This document shows positions 26,307 through 34,913 of a DNA stretch of 64,000 bases, piece after piece (positions within the stretch are counted from its first letter, which is position 1; each line of letters begins with the position of its first letter). The DNA is taken from the NCBI RefSeq assembly GCF_013283645.1, contig NZ_JABEKV010000002.1:999798-1063797 (forward strand), in the 5' to 3' direction. Below the pieces are notes generated by a model. The model was not told the origin of the DNA and did no database searches. It was given only the letters and a program-made list of their open reading frames with translations. Source of the stretch: Sinorhizobium psoraleae (GTDB taxonomy: Bacteria; Pseudomonadota; Alphaproteobacteria; Rhizobiales; Rhizobiaceae). A program made the translations under genes and the position numbers.

Positions 26307-26609
26307 ATGACAATCGACGGGATTAAGAAGGTCCTTCCGGGGTCTCCTGTCTTCGATTGGCAATCGATTGAGAAGGAGGTCACAGGGAAAGCCAATGAGG
26401 CGTTAGATTTCATCCTCTCCTCTGGGGGCAAGGCGACTTCCTCTGAGGTCATGAGTGCAATCGGGATGCCGGATAAGGGGAACTTTGCGAGACTCATCAA
26501 TCGGGATGACTTCAAGGATGCCCTCAAGAAGAACGGTATTGAATTGGTGAAAGCCCGAGGCAAGGGCGCACAAAGCTACTTCCAGAAGAAAATCAAAGAA
26601 CTTCCTTAG
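26307..26609 (+). CDS. Unrecognised 100-residue protein in the low-GC island
   Basis: A 100-residue soluble, lysine-rich protein that I do not recognise. The segment KATSSEVMSAIGMPDKGNFA looks like a short winged-helix or helix-turn-helix unit, followed by a basic C-terminal tail (KARGKGAQSYFQKKIKELP). Codon choice is less GC-biased than in the flanking genes, so it shares the foreign character of its neighbour. It converges on the HEPN-protein gene with 76 bases between the stops. The ribosome site is weak (CTGGGA directly before ATG). A small DNA-binding or antitoxin-like role is only a guess. Confidence 0.55.
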   Translation: MTIDGIKKVLPGSPVFDWQSIEKEVTGKANEALDFILSSGGKATSSEVMSAIGMPDKGNFARLINRDDFKDALKKNGIELVKARGKGAQSYFQKKIKELP

Positions 26610-26685
26610 GGAGACAGGAGCGCAACTGAGAAACCCCTACTTGAAATTTAGCTTAAGCCCCGCCGCCCGATCCCCAAGGGAATTC

Positions 26686-27603
26686 TCAAGATAGCTCTTT
26701 CTCAGCGGTCGTCAGGAAGACCAGAGTCGAAGCCGTCATATGAAGCATGTAAGCAGTCAGGTAATCGGGGACAGTCTGAGGTGTTGCCCCTTGGCCATGT
26801 CCACTGAGCTTGTTTCGTCCAGTCGGAATGCTGCTTTCTAGGAGACTTCTCAGCGAGTTGAATTGCTGTTGCCAGAATGACGGGATCAAACCGTTAGCAA
26901 AGCAGATATCGATAAGTCTCTTCGCTGTATCCCCTGTCTGGTAGGTCCACCCTCGCTTGTCACAAATCGCCTTCATCGTGCTTTCAAAAGCCTTCAGGCA
27001 ATCGTTCAGGGCTTCCTTGTTCTTCCCTGCTTTGTAATGCTCGTAAGCGTTTATGAACTCCTCGTGAGCACCAGCATACTGTTTGGTATTCAGGAGCCTC
27101 AGGGCTGGCTTAACGGCTTCTTGGTGGATCAACTCCGAGTCCACACGAATGATCTTCCCGTCAACGAATTGAAACCCAATCGCATGTTCTTTGAAGCGAA
27201 TGTTTAGCTCGTCAATCGCTTCGTCCGCTTTAGTCTTTCCCTCGCCGTAAGCGTGTATATGGTCATCTTTTCGTACTATGACGTCAATGTATCGGAATGC
27301 GATATCGAGTGCATCCAGACATCTATTGTTATCACTACTGACTATGAAGAAGTCCATGAACTCTGATCTAAACGTTCGCCGGTCGCCATAGACAAGATTG
27401 AGTTCCCCGAACTCTCTCCTCAGGATTTCCACTATTGTTCTATATGCTTCATCCGTGGCGGAGTAACCGCCATTTCCAAGTACGTCATTTAGGATGTGCA
27501 CGACCTGGTTCTTGAGACGTATGTTAAGATCGTAAGTAAATACATCTGGAGCGTCTCCACTCAAACGCTTCTGCCTCTTAGAGTAGGTCTCGAACACTGC
27601 CAT
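26686..27603 (-). CDS. HEPN-domain protein, abortive-infection (AbiJ-like) family
   Basis: A 305-residue soluble protein. The N-terminal opening FETYSKRQKRLSGDAPDVFT and overall length resemble the STM4504/CBY_0614 group with an AbiJ-type N-terminal domain. The C-terminal third (about 185-305) is predicted all-helical and contains RNKLSGH near residue 265, the R-polar-x4-H signature of HEPN ribonucleases, embedded in a segment (SLRSLLESSIPTGRNKLSG) typical of abortive-infection C-terminal domains. A role in phage defence by RNA cleavage is inferred. Base composition is clearly lower in GC than the chromosome, and a tRNA-Arg gene lies 488 bases away. The family name is from memory of its wording, not from a search. 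Confidence 0.7.
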   Translation of the reverse strand: MAVFETYSKRQKRLSGDAPDVFTYDLNIRLKNQVVHILNDVLGNGGYSATDEAYRTIVEILRREFGELNLVYGDRRTFRSEFMDFFIVSSDNNRCLDALDIAFRYIDVIVRKDDHIHAYGEGKTKADEAIDELNIRFKEHAIGFQFVDGKIIRVDSELIHQEAVKPALRLLNTKQYAGAHEEFINAYEHYKAGKNKEALNDCLKAFESTMKAICDKRGWTYQTGDTAKRLIDICFANGLIPSFWQQQFNSLRSLLESSIPTGRNKLSGHGQGATPQTVPDYLTAYMLHMTASTLVFLTTAEKELS

Positions 27604-28090
27604 CAGGTACCTGCCAGTCTAACCACTTCCTCAAGTTGATACGGAACGTAGTTCCCCTCAGGGGTCCCATGAACCGTCATGAGGGTATCAGAACATGATT
27701 CTTCTCAAGGTTGATTAGCCTTCGTCTGAAATGACGGAATTTTCCCGAGAAATTTTCAGGGTGTCATTCACTACCCCGGCCACGGGGGCTATCCCCCCTG
27801 TACCCCCTCAGGCTTCGAAGCAGGGAATGAGGAAATTATCTTTCGTCAGTGAGCAATAAAGGATCAAAGCGGCGAATCTTTATGTCGTCTAGCACCAGAG
27901 GTGCATCAAGGCTTTCAGCCGTCCATGACATACAGGAAGCTCTATCCGCCCCAAAGACCAACTCCGAGTCTGACGGGCAGACAATCGAATTGTCATTACA
28001 GGGTCATTACATCTTCCCTGTCGATCCCTTGCATTAGCCTCAGGGGACACTCAGCGTGTCGGATAACTTATTGAGATTATTAAGGAAAAA
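27604..28090. other. Gap of 487 bases in the low-GC island
   Basis: No convincing gene. It holds the promoter side of the HEPN gene, a C-rich stretch near 27770-27810 and a few short open frames without good ribosome sites; the longest (27849-28037, 62 codons from GTG) has no recognisable feature. No integrase remnant and no second copy of the tRNA 3' end was seen. The region looks like eroded island DNA. Confidence 0.6.
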
Positions 28091-28167
28091 TGGCGCACCC
28101 GAAGAGATTCGAACTCCTGACCCCCAGATTCGTAGTCTGGTGCTCTATCCAGCTGAGCTACGGGTGC
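28091..28167 (-). tRNA. tRNA-Arg (anticodon ACG)
   Basis: A 77-base gene on the minus strand. The acceptor arms are GCACCCG and CGGGTGC with discriminator G and an encoded CCA. The D arm GTAGCTCAGCTGGATAGAGC, anticodon stem CCAGA/TCTGG with loop CTACGAA, and T arm AGGAGTTCGAATCTCTT all fold normally. ACG, deaminated to ICG, reads CGU, CGC and CGA arginine codons. The low-GC island lies directly downstream of its 3' end, the side at which integrative elements insert. Confidence 0.95.
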
Positions 28168-28325
28168 TTGCCTGAAGCGGTGAGAACCGCTTGCGTGGCG
28201 ATCCTCTACTGGGTCCTTTCGGCGATTGCAAGCGCCTTTCGGCAAAAAATTTCATTTTTGCGACAACCGTGGATAACGCGTCGGAGAGGGCGATCGGGGT
28301 TCAGCGAGGACCTCGTGGCGGAATG

Positions 28326-29807
28326 TCAGGGCCGCGCCTTCGAACGGAAGGCGTCCAACGGCACCGGGCGATCCGGCAGTTCGATGCGGAACAGCGTGCC
28401 GGGCGTCGGCTTTTCCACGAGCGCTATCGTCCCGCCATGGGCAAGCACCAGTTCGCGAGCAATGGCAAGGCCGAGCCCCGTGCCGCCGGAGCGCGCCGAG
28501 CCGCGGAAGGCGGCAAACAGGTTTTCGCGCGCCTTGGCCGGCATGCCCGGCCCGGTATCGTCCACCGAAATCGCAACCACGCTCCCCGTTCGGATGGCGG
28601 AAACGGAAACCATCTTGGCGCGGCCGTCCTCCGGCTCGTGTTGCGTCAGCGCCTGTACGGCATTGCGGCAGAGATTGTGCACGACGCGAAAAAGCTGCTC
28701 GCTGTCCGCATCGACGACGACGTCGTCCCGAATCTGGATCTCGAAATCGATGCCGCTCTGGCGGTCGATCGCCAGGAGTTCGGCAACATCCTCGACGAGT
28801 GGGCGCAGGGCGACAAAGCGACGGTGCGGCTCTGCCTCAGCCGTGCGCCCGTAGGAGAGCACCTCCTGCGTATAACCGACGGCGCGGTCGATCGTTCTCA
28901 AGAGCGTGGGCGCGAAGCGTTTCACCACCGGATCATCGACGTCGGCGAGCCGGTCGGAAATGAGCTGCGCGGACGAGAGGATGTTGCGCATGTCATGGTT
29001 GATCTTCGAAACGGCGAGGCCGAGTTCGGCGAGGCTTTTCTGTTGCTTCAGGGTTTTCTGCAGTTCGCGCTGCATGCTCGCGAGATGCTGACCGGCGACC
29101 GCCAGTTCATCCCTGCCTTCCGGCGAAACGAGGAGGCGCTCCGGGTTGGACGGCTCGTCGGCGAACTCCTGCATGCTCGCCGTCATCCGCCTGATCGGCA
29201 CGATCAGCATGCGATTGATGGCGAGAAAGATCAGTGCCGCCGTGATCAGCGAAATCACGATCGACAGAAGGAAGACGTTGCGCGAATAGACGAGCATCGC
29301 CTTGCGCAAGCCGGCATCCTTCATCACCAGCTCGATTGTCGCATCGCTTTCGCCGAGCGGACCATAAACCCGCACGATCCGGCTGCCGCCGAACAGCAGC
29401 GTATCGAATGCGTCGCGTATCGCGCCCACGGGGGTAAAGTTGGCGATGTCGTATTCCCCGTCGATCGCCGGAGGCATGTCGACGCTGGCGATCATCCGCG
29501 ACGCATCCTTGCGGCGAATGACGATGGCCTTGGTTCCCGTCGCCATCAGCGTGTCGCGTTGCACGGCCCGCGGAAGCTCGACATTCTGCAGTCCGTCGAC
29601 GGCGACGGCCGCGGCGGCCACGGTATTCAGCCGATCCTGAAGCCAACGGATCCGCATATTGGCGACCGATGGCACAAAGATCAGAACTTCCGCGAGCATG
29701 ACGAAAGCCACCGTCAAAAGCAGCAACTTGCCGGAGAGGCCGCGAAGAAACCCGACGGCCGCTCGGGGCTTCGCACTCGCATTGGCCGGACGCGCGTCTT
29801 CCACCAT
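28326..29807 (-). CDS. Membrane sensor histidine kinase
   Basis: A 493-residue kinase with two transmembrane segments (about 25-45 and 172-195) enclosing a periplasmic sensor of roughly 125 residues, a HAMP segment (NRMLIVPIRRMTASMQEF), a dimerisation helix with the phospho-acceptor in KINHDMRNILSSAQL, and a GHKL ATPase (N box LCRNAVQAL, G1 VDDTGPGMP, G2 GGTGLGLAIA). The H box HDMRN departs from the usual HELRTP. Its start lies 24 bases after the flavoprotein gene on the same strand, so all three genes from 32070 are probably one operon. No response regulator is adjacent. Confidence 0.92.
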   Translation of the reverse strand: MVEDARPANASAKPRAAVGFLRGLSGKLLLLTVAFVMLAEVLIFVPSVANMRIRWLQDRLNTVAAAAVAVDGLQNVELPRAVQRDTLMATGTKAIVIRRKDASRMIASVDMPPAIDGEYDIANFTPVGAIRDAFDTLLFGGSRIVRVYGPLGESDATIELVMKDAGLRKAMLVYSRNVFLLSIVISLITAALIFLAINRMLIVPIRRMTASMQEFADEPSNPERLLVSPEGRDELAVAGQHLASMQRELQKTLKQQKSLAELGLAVSKINHDMRNILSSAQLISDRLADVDDPVVKRFAPTLLRTIDRAVGYTQEVLSYGRTAEAEPHRRFVALRPLVEDVAELLAIDRQSGIDFEIQIRDDVVVDADSEQLFRVVHNLCRNAVQALTQHEPEDGRAKMVSVSAIRTGSVVAISVDDTGPGMPAKARENLFAAFRGSARSGGTGLGLAIARELVLAHGGTIALVEKPTPGTLFRIELPDRPVPLDAFRSKARP

Positions 29808-29831
29808 AAACCTAGAACATTCCCTGCAAAC

Positions 29832-31256
29832 TCAGCCAAAATACCGCAGCATTCCGATCACGGATCGAACAAGCGGATTTCGCGCCACGGGGGCATAATA
29901 GGAGATCGATGCCTGTTTTCCAATCTCGGACAAGGTGGGATAGGGCGCCACATAGCCGCGAAAATGCTTGAGCGTCAGCCGATTGGCGATGGCGAATGCA
30001 AAGCCGTTGATCATTTCGCCGGCACCGGCACCGGCGATCGCCGCCCCGATGATCCGACCGCGCCGGCCGACCGTGATCTTGATCAGCCCCCGGTCGAGGC
30101 CGTCGGTGCGGGCGCGATCATTTGCAGAAAAATCCCAGCGGACGACGTCGATCCGGCCGAACTTTTCCCGCGCCTCTGCCTCGCCAAGGCCGACCTGCGC
30201 AAGCTCCGGATCGGTAAACGTCACCCTCGGAACAATGTCGCGCTCTTCGCGCGCCGGCATTCGGAACAGGATCTGCTGCAGCACGAGCCGCGCATGGTAG
30301 CTCGCAACATGGGTGAATTGCAGGCCGCCTGTGGCGTCGCCGATGGCATAGACGCGACGATTGCTCGTTCGCAGATCTGCTCCAACGGCGATCCCCTTCG
30401 CATCGTGGCGAATACCGGCGGCGCCGAGGTCGAGAGAAGCATGGTTGGGGACGCGGCCCGCGGCCAGCAAAAGATCGCTGCCATCGACGGCGAAACGCCC
30501 TTGCGCATTCTCGCAAAGCAGCCGGACGCCGTCCGCCTGCCGCTCGACCGATAGGATGGCGGTTTGCTCGTGAAGCACGGTGCCCTCGGCGCGGATCGCC
30601 TCCAGGACGATCGCTGCCAGTTCCGGATCGCCGCTCGAAAGCGCCTTGCCGGCCTCGACGACCGTCACGCGCGCCCCGATCCTGCGATATGCCTGCGCCA
30701 TCTCCATTCCGACCGGTCCGGCGCCGACAATGACGAGGTGTTCCGGCAGCCGCTTCAGATCGAAGAGTGTCTCATTGGTAAGGTACGGCGCCTCCGCCAG
30801 CCCCGGGATTGCGGGAATGGCCGGCGACGAACCGATGGCGATCACGAAGCGCCGCGCCCGGATGATATGGTCGCCGGTCGCGACCGTCCTGTCGTCGACA
30901 AACCGGGCCGTGTCGGCGATGACCTTCACGCCAAGGCTCTCGAACCGCTCTGCGGAATCATGCGGCGCGATTGCGCCGATGACCGCGTGGACCCGCGCCT
31001 GCAATCGCTCGTAGTCGACGACCGGTTCGCCTGCGGCGATGCCGAATTCGCCTGCTGCTCGGATCGCCTGTGCATGTTTCGCGGCCGCAATCAGCGCCTT
31101 CGACGGCACGCAGCCAAAGTTCAGGCAATCCCCGCCCATTCGGCCGCGCTCGACAAGGACGACCGGCACGCCGAAGGCCGCGGCACCCGCAGCCACGGAC
31201 AGGCCTGCCGCACCGCCGCCGATCACGCAGATATCCGGATTGAGGATTTTCGCCAC
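29832..31256 (-). CDS. MerA/lipoamide dehydrogenase-like flavoprotein disulfide reductase
   Basis: A 474-residue FAD/NAD(P)H oxidoreductase. FAD site: CVIGGGAAGLSVAAGAAAFG; redox-active cysteines: GGDCLNFGCVPSKA; NAD(P) site: VIVGAGPVGMEMAQAYRRIG; second FAD contact: RVYAIGDATGG. In the interface domain the catalytic His of E3 and glutathione reductase (HPTLSE) is Tyr here (APYPTLSEIGKQ), as in mercuric reductases, but the MerA C-terminal vicinal cysteines are absent. So neither true E3 nor true MerA; the substrate is unknown. A TVP38 gene 16 bases upstream is a frequent companion of this subgroup. Confidence 0.88.
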   Translation of the reverse strand: MAKILNPDICVIGGGAAGLSVAAGAAAFGVPVVLVERGRMGGDCLNFGCVPSKALIAAAKHAQAIRAAGEFGIAAGEPVVDYERLQARVHAVIGAIAPHDSAERFESLGVKVIADTARFVDDRTVATGDHIIRARRFVIAIGSSPAIPAIPGLAEAPYLTNETLFDLKRLPEHLVIVGAGPVGMEMAQAYRRIGARVTVVEAGKALSSGDPELAAIVLEAIRAEGTVLHEQTAILSVERQADGVRLLCENAQGRFAVDGSDLLLAAGRVPNHASLDLGAAGIRHDAKGIAVGADLRTSNRRVYAIGDATGGLQFTHVASYHARLVLQQILFRMPAREERDIVPRVTFTDPELAQVGLGEAEAREKFGRIDVVRWDFSANDRARTDGLDRGLIKITVGRRGRIIGAAIAGAGAGEMINGFAFAIANRLTLKHFRGYVAPYPTLSEIGKQASISYYAPVARNPLVRSVIGMLRYFG

Positions 31257-31272
31257 GCCGCCTTCCGCCCCG

Positions 31273-32070
31273 TCACACCGTCTTGCGGCGTGACTGTATT
31301 AGCTTGAACACGAGAGGCAATGCCGCGATGAGCGCAAGCGCCGCGAGCCCGAGCGAAATGTCCCTCGTCGCAAAATCCGAAAGCGTAAGCTCGCCTCCGG
31401 ACGCGGCCGAGCGGGCGATCACGTCGTCGAGGCTGCGGCCGAGCCAAGCATAGGCGAACGTGCCCGGCACGATGCCGATCAGCGTTGCTGCCGCGAAAGT
31501 GCGCAGCCTCACATCAAAGAATGCGGGCGCAATGTTGACTATGAAGAAGGGAAAAATCGGCGCCAGCCGCAAGATCAGGAGATAAAGGAACGCATTGCGC
31601 CGGAACCCATCCGCGAGCCGATCCAGGAAGCGACCGGCGCGCGGGCGCAGGAGGTCCCCGAGGACCCCGCGCGCGGCAAGGAACAGAAGGCAGGATCCGA
31701 GCGTCGCCGCGACGATTGCCATGGCTGCGCCGGTGATACAGCCGAACAGGAATCCGGAGAATATGGTCAGCACCGACGCAGCCGGGATCGAAAAGACGAC
31801 CACTGCGACATAGACCACAAAGAAAGCTGCGCCCGCTCGAAGCGGGTAGGCATCGACATAGGCACTGAGGGTCTCGCGGTGGTGGACGAGCGCCGTCAAC
31901 GAAAGATATTGCGGCAGGCCAAACGCGTAACAAGCGACACCACCGACGAGCAGAAGAGCGAATGGCACGAACCGCCATGGCGAACGATGCGCCGCATGTC
32001 CAGCGCCGCTCCGCCCTGACGAAGGGTTCAGGGCTGCATCTTCTGCCCCGTTTCTGGCACCATGGCTCAT
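31273..32070 (-). CDS. TVP38/TMEM64 (DedA-superfamily) membrane protein
   Basis: A 265-residue inner-membrane protein with about six hydrophobic segments. Family motifs: FSIPAASVLTIFSGFLFG near residue 95 and RLAPIFPFFIVNIAPAFF near residue 170, followed by GIVPGTFAYAWLG. TVP38 proteins belong to the VTT superfamily, some of which scramble lipids. It is the first gene of the leftward TVP38-flavoprotein-kinase run. The 229 bases between it and the chemotaxis receptor gene hold no supported gene. Confidence 0.9.
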   Translation of the reverse strand: MSHGARNGAEDAALNPSSGRSGAGHAAHRSPWRFVPFALLLVGGVACYAFGLPQYLSLTALVHHRETLSAYVDAYPLRAGAAFFVVYVAVVVFSIPAASVLTIFSGFLFGCITGAAMAIVAATLGSCLLFLAARGVLGDLLRPRAGRFLDRLADGFRRNAFLYLLILRLAPIFPFFIVNIAPAFFDVRLRTFAAATLIGIVPGTFAYAWLGRSLDDVIARSAASGGELTLSDFATRDISLGLAALALIAALPLVFKLIQSRRKTV

Positions 32071-32299
32071 GCGACTTGCTTTCGGCGAGATCTACCCTTG
32101 AGTTAGAGGGAATCCGGACCCGGAACCAATAACGAATGGTCGCGCCGTCAAACGTCAACGTGAACGGCTCGCCCTGACAACTCACGTTGCCGTGAAAGGG
32201 CATAGCACGATCCGGCAAGGATCGTTGCACCACAGACTATTTCTCGCGGTAAACGCCGAGGCTTCCCGCGAGAATATCATGACATCGGATGCGAGAGGC

Positions 32300-34291
32300 T
32301 CAAAACTCCTCCCAATCGTCCCGTACAGCGGCGGAACCGCCGCCGAAGGCTCGGGCCACGCTGCCAATCATCCGCCGGGCGGGCGATGCGACGGGACGAC
32401 TTGTTTCCCTTGCCGGTGCAACCACTCCGGCATCCCGGTCGACCTTGAAATAGGCGATCAGGTTCGCAAGGTTGCCGGTTTCGGCCGAAAGCTTGTGCGT
32501 CGCGGCGTTCGCCTCTTCGACCATCGCGGCATTGCGCTGCGTCACCTGGTCCATCTGGTTGACGGCAGTGCTGACCTCGGCAAGCCCTGTCGACTGCTCG
32601 CGCGCGGCGGTCGCGATCGAATGGATATGGTCGTTGATCTTCAGAACGCGCGTTTCGATCTCGCCGAGCGCGGACCCGGTCGCCTGCACGAGCTTGACTC
32701 CGGTCGCCACTTCGCTGCCCGACTTGGAAATGAGCGTCTTGATGTCCTTGGCAGCGCTGGCCGCCCGCTGGGCGAGTTCGCGGACCTCCTGTGCAACGAC
32801 TGCGAAGCCCTTGCCGGCGTCACCCGCGCGCGCCGCCTCGACGCCCGCATTGAGCGCCAAAAGGTTGGTCTGGAAGGCGATTTCATCGATGACGTTGGTG
32901 ATCTGGCCGATCTCGCTTGAAGCCTGCTCGATACGGCCCATGGCCTCGACCGCGCTACGGACGACGGAAGCGGATTCGGCTGCGCTTTCCTTTGCCTCAG
33001 TGACCATGACCGATGCTTCCTGCGCCCTCTCTGTCGAGCTGCGAACCGCGGCGGTGATCTCGTCGAGCGCCGCCGAGGTCTCCTCGAGCGAGGCGGCCTG
33101 CTGCTCCGTGCGCTTCGACAGGTCGTCCGCCGCCGAGCGCAGTTCGGATGCGTTGCCATTGATCGAGTCCGTCGTCGTGCGAACCTCGCGCAAGGTTTTC
33201 TGCAAGGTGGTGAGCGTGTCGTTGACGTTCCTTTGCAGTTCCGCGAAGGCGCCCTGGAACTGGCCGTTCATGCTCTGCGTCAAGTCGCCGGCTGCAAGGC
33301 TTGCGATTACTCGCCGTGTTTCGGAAATCCCACTGTCGACGCCGCCGACGAGTTCATTGACGCTCGCGGCAAAACGGTTGAGGTCGTCGTTGCCGTAGTC
33401 CTTGCCGATGCGCTTGGTAAAATCGCCCGCGGCAGCCGCTGAGACGACGATGCCGATGCTCGACTGGAGATCGGCGCTCTTTTCCCGCAATGCCGCTTCC
33501 TGGGCGTTGAGTTCGCGCACCGCAAGCCCGTTCTGCTTGAAGACGGCGACGGCGGCAGCCATGTCGCCGATCTCGTCCCTGCGCCCGGCGAAGGGCACAT
33601 CGACCGACAGATCGCCCCCGGCAAGCTGCTTCATGGTGCCCGTCAGGTCGAGGATCGGCCGGCTGAGCTGGTTGGTGCCGATATAGAAGGCCGTACCGAT
33701 GCCGGCGACCAGCCCGAGGCCGGCGATCCCGAGCACGATCAGAACAACCGAGCGTTCAAAAGCCGCGATCTCTTCCGTGATCGCCTGAAGCGATTCCAGA
33801 TTGGCATCCACGACCACGTCTATCTCGGCCTGGAAAGCCTTGCGGTTGGCGCGATTGGCGTCGTTGTTGCCCTGCTCGTTGGCAGCCTGCGGCGAAACCT
33901 CTCGGCCGAGACGGGCCGTCTCGGTGCGGAAGGTCTTGAACTCGTCGGCGCGCTTCGCCAGTGCATCGAAGGACGAGAGGTTGTCGGCGGGAACCAGCGG
34001 ACGCCAGTCTTCGAGCAGCGCGTCGATCTTGTCGAGATTCTTGAGGAGGCCCTCGGCGAAGGGCTTTGCTTTTTCGATTGTCGGTGCGGCGTAGATGCCG
34101 CGCGATTCCATGACGACGCCGGTCACCAGACGATTGAGCCGCTCGCCCTTGAACGCCCGGTCGGATGCGTTCTGGAATTGATGAAGCTTGTCGTTGTATT
34201 GCGACACGATCAGCAAAGACATGCCGGTAATGGCGATCGCCAGCAGACTCATGATGCCGACGATCAAGTATATTTTCCCGCGAATTTTCAT
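32300..34291 (-). CDS. Methyl-accepting chemotaxis protein with CheR-docking tail
   Basis: A 663-residue transmembrane chemoreceptor. Two helices (about 7-30 and 195-218) flank a helical periplasmic ligand domain; tandem HAMP segments follow (SRPILDLTGTMKQLAGGDLS and further), then the signalling hairpin with its conserved tip (DEIAFQTNLLALNAGVEAAR). The last residues, DDWEEF, fit the xWxxF pentapeptide that tethers the CheR methyltransferase. The start at 34291 follows GGGGGGACAGGA; an upstream in-frame extension to 34438 lacks support. No che genes are adjacent, so it serves a chemotaxis system encoded elsewhere. The ligand is unknown. Confidence 0.94.
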   Translation of the reverse strand: MKIRGKIYLIVGIMSLLAIAITGMSLLIVSQYNDKLHQFQNASDRAFKGERLNRLVTGVVMESRGIYAAPTIEKAKPFAEGLLKNLDKIDALLEDWRPLVPADNLSSFDALAKRADEFKTFRTETARLGREVSPQAANEQGNNDANRANRKAFQAEIDVVVDANLESLQAITEEIAAFERSVVLIVLGIAGLGLVAGIGTAFYIGTNQLSRPILDLTGTMKQLAGGDLSVDVPFAGRRDEIGDMAAAVAVFKQNGLAVRELNAQEAALREKSADLQSSIGIVVSAAAAGDFTKRIGKDYGNDDLNRFAASVNELVGGVDSGISETRRVIASLAAGDLTQSMNGQFQGAFAELQRNVNDTLTTLQKTLREVRTTTDSINGNASELRSAADDLSKRTEQQAASLEETSAALDEITAAVRSSTERAQEASVMVTEAKESAAESASVVRSAVEAMGRIEQASSEIGQITNVIDEIAFQTNLLALNAGVEAARAGDAGKGFAVVAQEVRELAQRAASAAKDIKTLISKSGSEVATGVKLVQATGSALGEIETRVLKINDHIHSIATAAREQSTGLAEVSTAVNQMDQVTQRNAAMVEEANAATHKLSAETGNLANLIAYFKVDRDAGVVAPARETSRPVASPARRMIGSVARAFGGGSAAVRDDWEEF

Positions 34292-34447
34292 TCCTGTCCC
34301 CCCAACGCCCGCAGACGTCGCCCCTTGGTGCGCGGTGCTCGCTGCACACACAAAGGGAATGCTAAAATGCGCGTGGTTAACGAAAACCATCACCGGTCCG
34401 GCCAACATCTGGCGAGGCTGGATTAGGTTTTTATTCATCGATCTGCA

Positions 34448-34548
34448 CTACGGCGCCGCGCGTCTCATCAGACGCGTAAGGGTCGCTGTAGAACTTTGAG
34501 TGGCTGCATGATTTTGTCCTTAAGTCGACCGATTCAAGGAATCATGCA
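34448..34548. repeat. RIME1-like intergenic element, copy 3
   Basis: Arms CTACGGCG and CGCTGTAG (34448-34491) and a second palindrome from TGCATGATT to AATCATGCA around CTTAAGTCG/CGATTCAAG. It lies in the 466-base gap between the divergent chemoreceptor and rpmH genes, upstream of the rpmH promoter. Otherwise the gap holds only that promoter and leader. Confidence 0.82.
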
Positions 34549-34613
34549 ACAAGCGCCGCGCGCCAAGGGAACCGCTGTCAGGCCCGGCGTCGGATGATCG
34601 CGGAGGTCGGGAA

Positions 34614-34642
34614 TTGACTTTGCCGGACATTTGTCCTTATAA
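34614..34642 (+). promoter_or_regulatory. rpmH: Sigma-70 promoter of rpmH-rnpA-yidC
   Basis: TTGACT and TTATAA are separated by exactly 17 bases, a near-consensus housekeeping promoter about 115 bases upstream of rpmH. The long leader fits the autoregulated ribosomal-protein operon pattern. Confidence 0.75.
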
Positions 34643-34757
34643 GCCGCGCACGTCCGGTCAAACCATCCTGCCCGCAAGGCGGAGCTGTGCCCGGTTACGT
34701 AAACGCTCTTGCACTTTGCAAACCCAAGAAGGGCCGCACACCGCGGTATTTAAATAA

Positions 34758-34892
34758 ATGAAGCGTACCTACCAACCGTCCAAGCTTGTTCGCAAGCGCC
34801 GTCACGGGTTCCGTGCACGCATGTCCACCAAGGGTGGCCAGAAGGTCCTCGCAGCCCGCCGGGCTCGTGGCCGCAAGCGTCTCTCGGCTTAA
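34758..34892 (+). CDS. rpmH: 50S ribosomal protein L34
   Basis: A 44-residue highly basic protein, [20 protein letters not shown] at the start and [11 protein letters not shown] at the end, diagnostic for L34. It is a structural component near the exit region of the large ribosomal subunit. It is the first gene of the conserved rpmH-rnpA-yidC cluster. dnaA, which often neighbours rpmH in other bacteria, is absent here. Confidence 0.98.
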   Translation: MKRTYQPSKLVRKRRHGFRARMSTKGGQKVLAARRARGRKRLSA

Positions 34893-34913
34893 GCCGAGTT
34901 TGCCCGAAACCTC

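Noticed and set aside
27849..28037. 62-codon frame from GTG in the island
   Set aside because: No ribosome site, no recognisable family, and surrounded by eroded sequence. Described only as part of the gap.
26274..28167. Intact integrative element with att repeats
   Set aside because: No integrase gene and no second copy of the tRNA-Arg 3' end could be found near 26.3 kb; only composition and position suggest past insertion.
28051..28245. Minus-strand peptide containing VAQLDRAPDYESGGQEFES
   Set aside because: This is the well-known false ORF obtained by translating a tRNA gene; the sequence is tRNA-Arg.
28191..30554. 787-codon plus-strand open frame
   Set aside because: Antisense to the histidine kinase and flavoprotein genes, both of which have complete motif sets; no recognisable content of its own.
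29832..31256. Mercuric reductase as part of a mercury-resistance operon
   Set aside because: No merR, merT or merP nearby and the C-terminal vicinal cysteines of MerA are missing.
32071..32233. Possible small minus-strand gene upstream of the TVP38 gene (start at 32233)
   Set aside because: The frame runs on into the TVP38 coding region in another frame and shows no conserved feature or ribosome site.
34292..34757. Possible replication origin next to rpmH
   Set aside because: dnaA is absent and no cluster of DnaA boxes was seen; the gap is explained by a RIME1-like copy and the rpmH promoter.
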